This document shows, in pieces, positions 6,212-13,410 of a DNA stretch of 64,000 nt. The position numbers and the translations under genes were made by a program. The stretch's first letter is position 1; each line of letters opens with the position of its first letter. Under the pieces are notes generated by a model. The model was not told the origin of the DNA. It saw only the letters and a list, made by a program, of their open reading frames with translations, and searched no databases. The DNA lies in IMG/VR virus record IMGVR_UViG_3300032304_000900, positions 1 to 64,000 of that record. One strand, written 5' to 3'. This stretch comes from a virus.

Positions 6212-7701
6212 TATAGTTCTACTTCGTTTATTTTAACTGAAAACTGTTCTTCAGCATACAATTTTACTCTCTCCATAAAATGATTTAGTGTATGATTTTT
6301 CCAAGATTTGTAAGATAAATCATCAGCAATATCATAGAGATTGCAAGTATCTTTACCTTCTTTCAATCGCAGTCCACGACCAATTGATTGAAGATTTCTA
6401 ATTCTTGATTTGCTTGGTGATGCAAAAACGATGTTCTCAATTGAGGGTATATTGATGCCTGTTGAGAATGTTCCGTATGATGCGAGAATCAACATGTCAT
6501 CACGTTGTTCTGCCATATGTCTGATGCGTTCTCTTTCAGCAACATCGATATCTCCGTGAACAATGGCCACGTTCTTTTCTGTGATATTACCAAACAAATC
6601 ATGTAATACTTTTCCATGTTTCTCAACATATTGAAACAGGATTAGAGTATTTCCAGTTAAAGTTTGGGCAAGATTCTTAATGAAGCGATTACGCTTCTGG
6701 TAAGAGACTAGAAAATCCATCTCTTCTTGGTATAAATTATTCTTGCGCTTCTTTCTGGTTTCCTCATCGTATTTCAGTAGAACACATTTTATATTTAGTT
6801 TTGCTACTCTTTGTGTTTCCATCAACTTTTTGGTGGTAGTAACTTTATAGACTGGACCAAATAATCCCTCAAGAACAAGACGATGCACTTGTTTGTTATC
6901 AAGAGTGCCTGTTGTTCCTATACGATATGGAATGCCAGTCATTTTTTCCATAACTGTTGCTAGAGATTTTGCTTTGAATTGATGTGCCTCATCACCAAAC
7001 ACAACCTGAAATTTGTCAAACCATCCCTTTGGTTGTTTGTAAATAGATTGCCATGTTGTAATCAACACATCTGAGGAAATATCTTTAGTGAAACCACTGT
7101 ATAATTTTTGACAGTGTCTGTCAACACGCCAACCATTCACATGCGAATAGTCAACAAAGTCAGTGTACATCTGTTCAACTAAAGATGTTGTTGGTACGAT
7201 AAGAATGCATTTCTTACCTTCAGTAACATAATGACGCATCAGTGTGTATATAATTAGTGACTTACCTGATGCAGTAGGAGAGAGTAGTAGTTGCCTATTA
7301 TTATTTAAACAGTTGCGAATAGCATCTATTTGATAATCTCGAATTTCAATCGGTTCCCCTCTAGCAGTGAGATTGAGAGCATGGGCATATTCTGATACTT
7401 GTTCATATGTATATTCGACAGTAGGCACAGGTCGATAATGTTCTGCTGCCAACTCGTGATATTTGTATCCATTTCTGTCCGCAAACTCTTTAACATAGTA
7501 TTTGAGTCCAGCATACAGTGTTTTTCTTTGTAAATCGTAGAGTCTAATTTTACCATCCCACATCCTCGCTTTATATGCTGGCATGAATTTAGCACCAGGA
7601 ACCTCAAATGTAAAAAAATTACTCAGTTCATGCTCAATGTTTATATCCGAAAACACACGGATATTCACATTATCAAAATTTTCAACTACTATTTTATCCA
7701 T
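6211..7701 (-). CDS. uvsW: DNA/RNA helicase UvsW
   Basis: UvsW is the T4 superfamily 2 helicase that processes R-loops, recombination intermediates and stalled forks, and shuts off origin-dependent replication late in infection. Motif I is SPTASGKS (residues about 141-148), motif II is GDEAHQF, motif III is GTTGT and motif VI is QSIGRGLRL. The N-terminal region before the helicase core matches the UvsW substrate-binding domain in placement. A GTG start 27 bases upstream is possible, but I prefer the ATG at 7701. It has GGA seven bases upstream and overlaps the uvsY stop by one base (TAATG), giving 496 residues. Confidence 0.95.
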   Translation of the reverse strand: MDKIVVENFDNVNIRVFSDINIEHELSNFFTFEVPGAKFMPAYKARMWDGKIRLYDLQRKTLYAGLKYYVKEFADRNGYKYHELAAEHYRPVPTVEYTYEQVSEYAHALNLTARGEPIEIRDYQIDAIRNCLNNNRQLLLSPTASGKSLIIYTLMRHYVTEGKKCILIVPTTSLVEQMYTDFVDYSHVNGWRVDRHCQKLYSGFTKDISSDVLITTWQSIYKQPKGWFDKFQVVFGDEAHQFKAKSLATVMEKMTGIPYRIGTTGTLDNKQVHRLVLEGLFGPVYKVTTTKKLMETQRVAKLNIKCVLLKYDEETRKKRKNNLYQEEMDFLVSYQKRNRFIKNLAQTLTGNTLILFQYVEKHGKVLHDLFGNITEKNVAIVHGDIDVAERERIRHMAEQRDDMLILASYGTFSTGINIPSIENIVFASPSKSRIRNLQSIGRGLRLKEGKDTCNLYDIADDLSYKSWKNHTLNHFMERVKLYAEEQFSVKINEVEL

Positions 7702-8138
7702 TACATTCCGACTAGAAATTGTTTCCACTGAATTCCATTTTTAATTTGAAAGTCACGTGAACGAATCTGACTCAAAACAGATTCTAAGAAGTATACGATT
7801 GTGTTTAGATATTCAACTTTTTGTTCCATTTGAACTAAGTTTGTATCACCTTGTAGAAATTCATCCATCTCATTTTTAAGTGGCTTGACACCCTGCCATT
7901 GTATCCATCCAAGATCTTCTAATTCTTGACGTGTTAGTTCGCCACGATAGTATCTAAATTTGTTTTTTCGTAGGAGATTATATTCGCCTTTGATTTTGGC
8001 AAGTTTTAGTTTATAAGATACCAAATGATTGATATATTTTGAGTGTAGATTGGGTGTATCTGTTGATGCTTCACCCAAATGATTGTCATCAATTTTACAA
8101 TCGTTCTCCCACATTAACATTAACTGCTCAAGATTCAT
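7701..8138 (-). CDS. uvsY: Recombination mediator UvsY
   Basis: UvsY loads the UvsX recombinase onto ssDNA covered by gp32. The 145-residue protein has the family pattern: an N-terminal MNLEQLMLMWENDCKID, a conserved histidine-containing segment (LHSKYINHL), a basic central part (KNKFRYYRGELT), and a C-terminal helix for oligomerisation (VYFLESVLSQIRSRDFQIKN). T4 UvsY is 137 residues. It is immediately upstream of and coupled to uvsW, matching their association in T4. No uvsX is in this window. Confidence 0.9.
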   Translation of the reverse strand: MNLEQLMLMWENDCKIDDNHLGEASTDTPNLHSKYINHLVSYKLKLAKIKGEYNLLRKNKFRYYRGELTRQELEDLGWIQWQGVKPLKNEMDEFLQGDTNLVQMEQKVEYLNTIVYFLESVLSQIRSRDFQIKNGIQWKQFLVGM

Positions 8139-8158
8139 AACAACTCCAAAAATAAAAT

Positions 8159-8710
8159 TTAATTTTCGAATATGTAGTAATTATACCTGAAAGTTGCATT
8201 TCCTATCAAATAATTCACATCTGAATCAACAGCTGTGAATGTCAAACTTTCTAAAGATGTTGGAAACATATTCTTGAATGTAACTATTTTACTCTCAGTA
8301 TTATTATTTGTCAAGATAAAAAGAGAGGCATCCGAAGTATTCTTAACGTATTCGGATCCACTTGATGCAGCTACCTGATCTTGTGCCAAAAAATTGGTAT
8401 ACTGTTGATTATCAACAGGAAACCCCAAACCAACCAACCATCCATTTATTGCTTTATAATTTTCTAATGTCTCATCGACCAAAAATTGAATACTCAAATC
8501 TCCATACGCAAGTTTATCTCCTGGAATTGGGATCGTTGAGTATGGTGTACTAAACTCTGGTTCACCTAATGTAATGCTAGGAAGATTAACAGTTTGACAA
8601 TAGAATTGCATTTTTGGCAATTTAGTAATGATGAATCTAAACCCTGTTGGAGCAAGAGGGTTCATATTTGTTGGTATTTTAGTTGCCCATTGTGCTGGTA
8701 TGTTTGCCAT
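8159..8710 (-). CDS. Tail-tube-fold structural protein (gp19/gp54-like paralogue)
   Basis: This 183-residue protein looks like a small member of the tail tube family. It contains TGFRFIITKLPKMQFYCQ, then a PGDKLAYGDLSIQFLVDE segment and an NYKAINGWLVGLG helix, in the same order as gp19 and gp54. Proteins of this kind lie next to uvsY in many aquatic T4-like phages and are annotated only as structural. It overlaps the 71-aa gene upstream by one base and has an AGAGAG ribosome site. A role at the tube end or sheath terminus is a reasonable inference. It is distinct from the main tube gene at 15021-15623 and from gp54 at 62566-63234. Confidence 0.6.
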   Translation of the reverse strand: MANIPAQWATKIPTNMNPLAPTGFRFIITKLPKMQFYCQTVNLPSITLGEPEFSTPYSTIPIPGDKLAYGDLSIQFLVDETLENYKAINGWLVGLGFPVDNQQYTNFLAQDQVAASSGSEYVKNTSDASLFILTNNNTESKIVTFKNMFPTSLESLTFTAVDSDVNYLIGNATFRYNYYIFEN

Positions 8711-8925
8711 TATTTCTCTCTTAAATATTTTTCCATGTCAAAAAGTTTTTCCTTTTCAATCATGTCTATAATTCTAGTTGTTAAATTTATTTCTGCCTGT
8801 ATCCAGTTCATTCTTACTTGTAACTCTTTGAGTTGTTCGCAGTAATACTGTAGCTCCTTCTCTTTTCTAGCACGAGATTCGAGAAGTTCTGAGAGGACAA
8901 TAACTTTAACATTCTTATCTTGCAT
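8710..8925 (-). CDS. Small coiled-coil protein, 71 aa
   Basis: This is a 71-residue, strongly helical protein with heptad-like charged and hydrophobic residues (RARKEKELQYYCEQLKELQ and following). Similar small proteins occur between gene 23 and uvsY in aquatic T4-like phages, without a known role. The start ATG at 8925 has no clear ribosome site. A late-type box (AATAAATA at 8931-8938) sits only five bases upstream and the gene 23 terminator lies just before that. This spacing would place the transcript start at or next to the start codon. Confidence 0.65.
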   Translation of the reverse strand: MQDKNVKVIVLSELLESRARKEKELQYYCEQLKELQVRMNWIQAEINLTTRIIDMIEKEKLFDMEKYLREK

Positions 8926-8930
8926 GCATA

Positions 8931-8938
8931 TATTTATT
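8931..8938 (-). promoter_or_regulatory. Possible late -10 box (AATAAATA) directly at the start of the 71-aa gene
   Basis: AATAAATA on the minus strand differs from the T4 late consensus TATAAATA at one position. A strong terminator ends transcription just upstream, so the downstream genes (the 71-aa gene, the tube-fold gene, uvsY, uvsW) need a promoter here or must rely on read-through. The box is only five bases before the ATG, implying a leaderless transcript if used. Confidence 0.35.
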
Positions 8939-8942
8939 CAAC

Positions 8943-8968
8943 AAAAAAGGGGAGCCGAAGCTCCCCTT
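8943..8968 (-). terminator. Rho-independent terminator after gene 23
   Basis: On the minus strand, AAGGGGAGC, a UUCG tetraloop and GCTCCCCTT form a perfect 9-bp stem (8947-8968), closed by C-G around UUCG, the most stable tetraloop type. The U-tract of six (8943-8948) overlaps the stem base. It lies about 30 bases past the gene 23 stop codon. This is the clearest terminator in the window and would protect the abundant capsid mRNA. Confidence 0.95.
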
Positions 8969-9000
8969 GTCAAACACTGATCTTACGTCAGCTTCATCAA

Positions 9001-10356
9001 TTACATAATGTTCTGTACACGAACTCTACGATAGTAGACGTTTTCGTTTGAACCGATTGATGTTGCTAATGTAGTACCACGAGCGAATGGGTTAGCAAGC
9101 ATGCCGTAGCGTGTCTTGAAGCCAATCTTTGGTTGGAATGTATTTGGATCTACAGCACGAACCATTTGTAGAGGAACGTATGGGCAGTAGAAGATACCAG
9201 CGTCAAATGCGCTAGAACCCTTATAACCAACTACATAGAATTGGTCATTAGCACCACCATTCGATGCATATGGATCAATATAGACACGATAGCGACCATT
9301 TAGAACACCAGCGAATGTGTTACCTGCGTCATCAACTGTTAAGTTTGTTGAAAGAGCAGGAGCGTAGTCAAGAACACCAGCCATTGCTAATGCAGATGCA
9401 ACATCTGAAGAGCAAAGGATGAAGTTACCTTTACCACGACGTGTTTCTTGTGCAATTACGTTCGCATCACGTTCGATTTGGAACAATAGACCTTTGAATT
9501 TCTCAACTGACCAACGTCCGTTAGCGTCTGTATCCAAATCGAATACACCAGCTGTTGTTACTGTACCAGATGCTGCACCAGACTTAGCTGTGTAATAAAT
9601 TGTACGAATAACTTCGCGATTGATTTCAGCAAGAATTTCTGTTGAAAGGATGTTGCTCAACTCGCTCTCAGCATCAAGACCATGAATTGCTTTCATATCT
9701 TGTGCGAGTTCAATTGAGTACTCAGCTTTCAAAGCACGTGACTTAGCAGTTACGCTTGTCTTCTCAATTGAGAAAGCCATTTCATTGAAAGTTGTTGAAC
9801 CAGGACCTGGATCAGATGCTGGAGCTGCACCAGTTGAAGACGAAGTGTGACCACCCTCAGCCTGTTGAGTTGTCATACCACCTGGAGCATTAACTGATGA
9901 GAACCAGTTAGAACCAGAGATTGTTGACTGATTTGTGTTAGAACCAAGGTCACCACCTGCACGCTCTGCGTCAGCTTCGTTATAAAGTGCCTCAGTACCA
10001 CCTTGTGTACCATAACGGCTCTTCATTGCGAATACCAAGCCTGTTGGACCTGTCATTGGCTGAACACCGCAAAGATCATAAGCGATCATTTGTGGAGCAG
10101 CACGACGTACTAAGTTGATCAAAATTGGATCGTACTTAGCGACACCACCTGTGTCTGGGTTTGTTGATGAACCATTGTAGTTCGCATTAGTTGGAACTGC
10201 TTCGAAAAGAGCAGCACGCTCTTCTTGCAATGAACGCTCTTGGTTCTCTAAAAGAACAGCAGTAACTTCTTTACGATACTGGTCTTTGATTTCTGGCAAA
10301 TTCTCGTTCTCGAGAATTGGCGACCATTTTTTAACTAGATCTTCTCTTAACATCAT
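9001..10356 (-). CDS. 23: Major capsid protein gp23
   Basis: This is the T4-type major head protein that forms the hexameric capsid shell. It has 451 residues (T4 521) with the family's N-terminal helical region, then the conserved segment YDPILINLVRRAAPQMIAYD, GVQPMTGPTGLVFAMKSRYG and a conserved C-terminus (FKTRYGMLANPFARG). A likely gp21 protease site is LFE/A after residue 52, the usual small-x-Glu pattern; mature protein would begin AVPTNANY. A strong AGGAGAAA ribosome site precedes tandem ATGs. It is followed by the UUCG terminator and probably co-transcribed with gene 22. Confidence 0.98.
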   Translation of the reverse strand: MMLREDLVKKWSPILENENLPEIKDQYRKEVTAVLLENQERSLQEERAALFEAVPTNANYNGSSTNPDTGGVAKYDPILINLVRRAAPQMIAYDLCGVQPMTGPTGLVFAMKSRYGTQGGTEALYNEADAERAGGDLGSNTNQSTISGSNWFSSVNAPGGMTTQQAEGGHTSSSTGAAPASDPGPGSTTFNEMAFSIEKTSVTAKSRALKAEYSIELAQDMKAIHGLDAESELSNILSTEILAEINREVIRTIYYTAKSGAASGTVTTAGVFDLDTDANGRWSVEKFKGLLFQIERDANVIAQETRRGKGNFILCSSDVASALAMAGVLDYAPALSTNLTVDDAGNTFAGVLNGRYRVYIDPYASNGGANDQFYVVGYKGSSAFDAGIFYCPYVPLQMVRAVDPNTFQPKIGFKTRYGMLANPFARGTTLATSIGSNENVYYRRVRVQNIM

Positions 10357-10380
10357 AGTTGTTTCTCCTGAAAGGTTGGA

Positions 10381-11379
10381 TTATTTTTTGTTTAGTTTAG
10401 CAATTGCTTGAGCATATTGGGCAACTGATTCTGCAATCACTTGCTCTTTTGCTGTTCCAGACTCGACGCTGTCTTTAGCAACTGGCTTTGTTTCTTTAAA
10501 ATATGACTCACGAATTGTTTGTAATTTCTTAGTATAAGAATCTACATCTTCGCAAGCAATCTCAGAAGCCAATGTAGCAAATTTTTCTGCCTCTGTGTCT
10601 GTTAGACCATCTGACAATTCTGCTACGATACCAGCACGTTCCATTTGTGCAATTTGCTTTGTCATTTCAATATTTGCATTTACGGTCTCATTTAACTTAC
10701 CTTCTAATTCTTGCACTTTAGACTCTAAGTCACCGAGAATGTCATATTTCTCAGCAGGTACATCTACGTAATGCTCTTCGAACACACGCTTCATACCATC
10801 AATGAAAGATTCAGCAAGTTCTGCTTTGATTCCGCTTTCGAGGGCAAGTTCATTTTGTTTAATCCACTGCTCAGCAACGTAGCCGAGATATCCATCTACC
10901 TTTTCAACGAGTTCCTCTTTAATCTTCACAAACTCTTCTACGAGTTGTGCGTCATACTGCTCTTGAATCTTAGAAATTTCTTCTTTGACTCTTGTTACAA
11001 CTGCTGCTTCAAAAATTGTTGCAGCCTTTGTTTTGAATTCTTCTGATAGTTCTTCGCCTTCTACTAAAGCAGCAACGTCTTCTGAAGAATCATACTTGAT
11101 TTCTTCTTTCTTCATTCCTGCAATTTCAGATGCTTGAGCAGCTGCTCCACCTGAACCAGCTTTAGAACTGTCTTTACTTGTTTTTACTTCTGGCTTATCT
11201 GTGCCTTGGTTGCGCTTGTTATCAGCGTTGTCGCCTTCGCCACCTGCGCTACCTTTTGCTTTGATAGTTTCAGCAGCACCTTCCTCTAGCTCTTCAGACT
11301 CTTCAACGATAGTCTCGTCTTGTTCCTGAAGTTTTTTAGATTCAGCCAATAATTCCGCAATTTTCTTTTCAACTGACAT
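10381..11379 (-). CDS. 22: Prohead core scaffold protein gp22
   Basis: gp22 forms the internal core on which gp23 assembles and is later cut to peptides by gp21. The 332-residue protein (T4 269) is highly charged and helical with long Glu/Lys runs, a low-complexity Gly/Ala/Ser/Asp stretch around residues 40-85, and a helical C-terminal half. Many Glu positions could be protease sites. Placement between 21 and 23 matches T4. A TATAAATA late box lies about 50 bases upstream, with the ribosome site CAGGAGAC just before the ATG. Confidence 0.93.
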   Translation of the reverse strand: MSVEKKIAELLAESKKLQEQDETIVEESEELEEGAAETIKAKGSAGGEGDNADNKRNQGTDKPEVKTSKDSSKAGSGGAAAQASEIAGMKKEEIKYDSSEDVAALVEGEELSEEFKTKAATIFEAAVVTRVKEEISKIQEQYDAQLVEEFVKIKEELVEKVDGYLGYVAEQWIKQNELALESGIKAELAESFIDGMKRVFEEHYVDVPAEKYDILGDLESKVQELEGKLNETVNANIEMTKQIAQMERAGIVAELSDGLTDTEAEKFATLASEIACEDVDSYTKKLQTIRESYFKETKPVAKDSVESGTAKEQVIAESVAQYAQAIAKLNKK

Positions 11380-11429
11380 TATAGTCTCCTGTTTTTAGTA
11401 GGTTATGTCCGATTAGTTTCGATAAATTC

Positions 11430-11437
11430 TATTTATA
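11430..11437 (-). promoter_or_regulatory. Late promoter box TATAAATA upstream of genes 22-23
   Basis: This is an exact T4 late -10 sequence on the minus strand, in the 62-base gap between genes 21 and 22. The leader from the predicted start (near 11423) to the gene 22 ATG is about 45 bases and contains an AGGAG ribosome site. It would direct gp55-polymerase to express scaffold and capsid, ending at the terminator after gene 23. Confidence 0.75.
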
Positions 11438-11441
11438 AAAC

Positions 11442-12092
11442 TTAGAGTTTCTTCAAAAAACGAGCAAATTCAATGAGTGATTGCTCTGATATTTTTTTAG
11501 AGGAAGTTGCTCTAATGTTTTTTCTTGCTTCTTCGATGTCTCTTTGCACGTATTTTCCATCAACATATACCCACTCTACACCTTCCATAATGCCACGAAC
11601 GAAAGCATCTGGAGCCGATGGGTCGGCGACGATGTCAGCTGCAGTTGACAGCATAAAGTCGTCCTGTACAATCTGAACACCATCTTTGTTCTCTTTTAGA
11701 GAACCTAGTGCTCGACTTGAAACTCCAAGGTTTGCTCCACCGTCCAATAGACCACGTGCAATATTACCCATAGGTGTTTCTAGAATCTTTGCTTTACCAA
11801 TATAGTTTTTGCCTTCTTTACGAAGGTCAACGATCAAATGCGACACACGATCTAAATTGATAGTAGGTGTGTCTGGATGACCCAACTCACCGTAAGCACG
11901 ATTGTTCTTTACGTATTGCTCCATGTAGCGACCGACTTCTTTGTCCATCACACCCTCTGGATACATACGACCATTGCGGTTTTTTAATTCTGATTGAAGG
12001 AACACTCCCTCAATAAAATATTGTTTGCCCTTACCAAGTTTTTCTTCAACAAAAAATTTGGTTTCTGTTACTTGTTCTCTAATAAGTTTCAT
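11442..12092 (-). CDS. 21: Prohead core protease gp21
   Basis: This is the serine protease (S77/U9 family) that matures the prohead by cutting gp23, gp22 and other core proteins. It has 216 residues (T4 212). Family features are the segment ELKNRNGRMYPEGVM, the catalytic histidine at residue 72 (YGELGHPDTP), and the catalytic serine at 125 or 126 in LGVSSRALGS. FMLSTAADIVADPSAPDAF is the usual conserved motif after it. The gene lies between 67/20 and 22, as in T4, with an unknown 138-aa gene inserted upstream. Confidence 0.97.
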   Translation of the reverse strand: MKLIREQVTETKFFVEEKLGKGKQYFIEGVFLQSELKNRNGRMYPEGVMDKEVGRYMEQYVKNNRAYGELGHPDTPTINLDRVSHLIVDLRKEGKNYIGKAKILETPMGNIARGLLDGGANLGVSSRALGSLKENKDGVQIVQDDFMLSTAADIVADPSAPDAFVRGIMEGVEWVYVDGKYVQRDIEEARKNIRATSSKKISEQSLIEFARFLKKL

Positions 12093-12095
12093 GGA

Positions 12096-12512
12096 TTATG
12101 ACCCCACTGCGTTAATGTTGTCACCACCACCAAACTGTGCGGATTCAAATTCTGGTGAGAAGCCACTTACTTTTGTAAGTTCTAGAAGAACCATTCCTGG
12201 TCCACCAACAAATGTGACTACAATGTTAGATGTATTTTCGTCTGTTAGAACCCAATCAGATTCATCGATAATGTCAGATCCATAAAATGCACCAACAGTT
12301 ACACTATTGCGTACGAGAGTAATGCTGTTTGCGGTGCTTGCCTTAACCTTTGCGATGTTAACTCTTACTGTTCCACCTCCTGTTAATGCTTCAAAATCAC
12401 CAAGACAATCTGTATTGAGAGTCACTGTTGCGGTGTCGCTACTTGTCGTTCCAACAAGACGGATTAGACACTTATTAATGTTGTTTCGAACAACTGTTTT
12501 TGTGACTGCCAT
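12096..12512 (-). CDS. Hypothetical beta-rich protein in the head gene cluster, 138 aa
   Basis: I do not recognise this 138-residue protein. It is rich in Thr, Ser, Val and Asn with alternating hydrophobic residues (DTATVTLNTDCLGDFEALTG), predicting a beta-sandwich-like structure. There is no signal sequence or membrane helix. It is wedged between gene 21 (3-base gap) and a 183-aa unknown gene (10-base gap), with the ribosome site AAGGAAAC. Co-transcription with head genes suggests a virion component, for example a decoration protein, but this is an inference from position and composition only. Confidence 0.65.
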   Translation of the reverse strand: MAVTKTVVRNNINKCLIRLVGTTSSDTATVTLNTDCLGDFEALTGGGTVRVNIAKVKASTANSITLVRNSVTVGAFYGSDIIDESDWVLTDENTSNIVVTFVGGPGMVLLELTKVSGFSPEFESAQFGGGDNINAVGS

Positions 12513-12522
12513 TTTAGTTTCC

Positions 12523-13074
12523 TTATAATTTTCTTACTACATAAAGGAAGTTTTCAACGCATTCCTTCATATAGTTTAGAATTTCTTCTTTATGTTTACT
12601 ATTATTTAGTAAATTCGCAATTTTCTCTACAGTTTCTTCGCTAATTGCTACAGTTTTACCATCATTTAATATAAAATCCAACTTATTTTGCATCAAATTT
12701 TGACCCCTGTAGGTTGTTCTCATTTCAATAAGAACTGGGTCAATATCAAATGCCTTAGAGGAAGCACGATTTGTATATGATTCTATTAATGTTGTTGTAA
12801 TTTTTGTATTTTCGTTATATTTCTTAATTATGTTTGCAATTTTAATATCTGAAATATCTTCATATAAACTTACTTTTGCTAATTCTTCTAATTCAATATG
12901 TCTTTTGACTTCCTCTAAGTCGCTATAATCTGCCTCTAACAATACACCATCAACAAAATATTTACCATTATCGTTTTCAATAATTTGATGGGTATAATGT
13001 GTTGAGACGGAAACTACATTTCCATAGTTTCCTTTTCTAGTGTATAAATTTTTGACAAAATCATTCAGTGTCAT
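12523..13074 (-). CDS. Hypothetical protein in head cluster, 183 aa
   Basis: This unrecognised 183-residue protein is mostly helical and charged, with a basic N-terminus (MTLNDFVKNLYTRKGNYGN) and an acidic middle. Proteins of similar size occur between genes 20/67 and 21 in other T4-like phages. By position it could be a prohead core component (T4 has gp68 here), but I see no sequence match that would prove it. The start overlaps the stop of the gp67-like gene by four bases (ATGA), showing translational coupling. Confidence 0.6.
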   Translation of the reverse strand: MTLNDFVKNLYTRKGNYGNVVSVSTHYTHQIIENDNGKYFVDGVLLEADYSDLEEVKRHIELEELAKVSLYEDISDIKIANIIKKYNENTKITTTLIESYTNRASSKAFDIDPVLIEMRTTYRGQNLMQNKLDFILNDGKTVAISEETVEKIANLLNNSKHKEEILNYMKECVENFLYVVRKL

Positions 13075-13406
13075 TCAGGTGTTTCTTCAGCAGGTGGATC
13101 TTCGGCAGGTGTTTCTTCGGCAGGTGGATCTTCGGCAGGTGTTTCTTCGGCAGAATTTTGATCATCCCATTGATTCATTTGACCAGATGGAAACTGTCCA
13201 TCACCATGTTCTCCTTCACCTGTGTCTTGAGTATAATTTTCTTCAGAAACAGGTTCAGGATTGAAAAAACTATTGGCGATTGCTTTACGATAATCGTCAA
13301 TTTTATCAGCGATTTTGTCGCTCATGATATCTGTAAAAGTTTTTTCTGCTTGAACTGGATTCTCATCAACAATAGAATCAATTAAGTCACGAATTTGGTC
13401 TGTCAT
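13071..13406 (-). CDS. 67: Prohead core protein gp67-like
   Basis: This 111-residue acidic protein resembles T4 gp67 in its N-terminal 48 residues. MTDQIRDLIDSIVDENPVQA and DKIDDYRKAIANSFF align with gp67 segments LIEAIKSNDLVAARKLF and LIKEEKIAIARNFL, and an acidic tail follows in both. Here the tail is a proline/glutamate repeat (AEETPAEDPP) encoded by a 30-bp tandem repeat. I chose the ATG at 13406 over the frame start at 13466 because AGGAGAG lies just upstream, overlapping the end of gene 20. The T4 order 20-67 is kept. gp67 helps form the prohead core and is cut by gp21. Confidence 0.75.
   Translation of the reverse strand: MTDQIRDLIDSIVDENPVQAEKTFTDIMSDKIADKIDDYRKAIANSFFNPEPVSEENYTQDTGEGEHGDGQFPSGQMNQWDDQNSAEETPAEDPPAEETPAEDPPAEETPE
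13081..13153. repeat. 30-bp tandem repeat (about 2.4 copies) encoding the gp67 tail
   Basis: Copies at 13081-13110 and 13111-13140 plus a partial copy to 13153 differ by a single base (cag versus cgg). The unit encodes the ten-residue acidic repeat AEETPAEDPP, so copy-number changes would stay in frame. Confidence 0.9.
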
Positions 13407-13410
13407 GTTA

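Noticed and set aside
7702-7728. GTG start for UvsW giving nine more residues
   Set aside because: The ATG at 7701 has a better ribosome site and the TAATG coupling also used by the next gene.
13081-13153. Possible CRISPR-like repeat
   Set aside because: The copies are directly adjacent with no spacers and are in frame in a protein gene.
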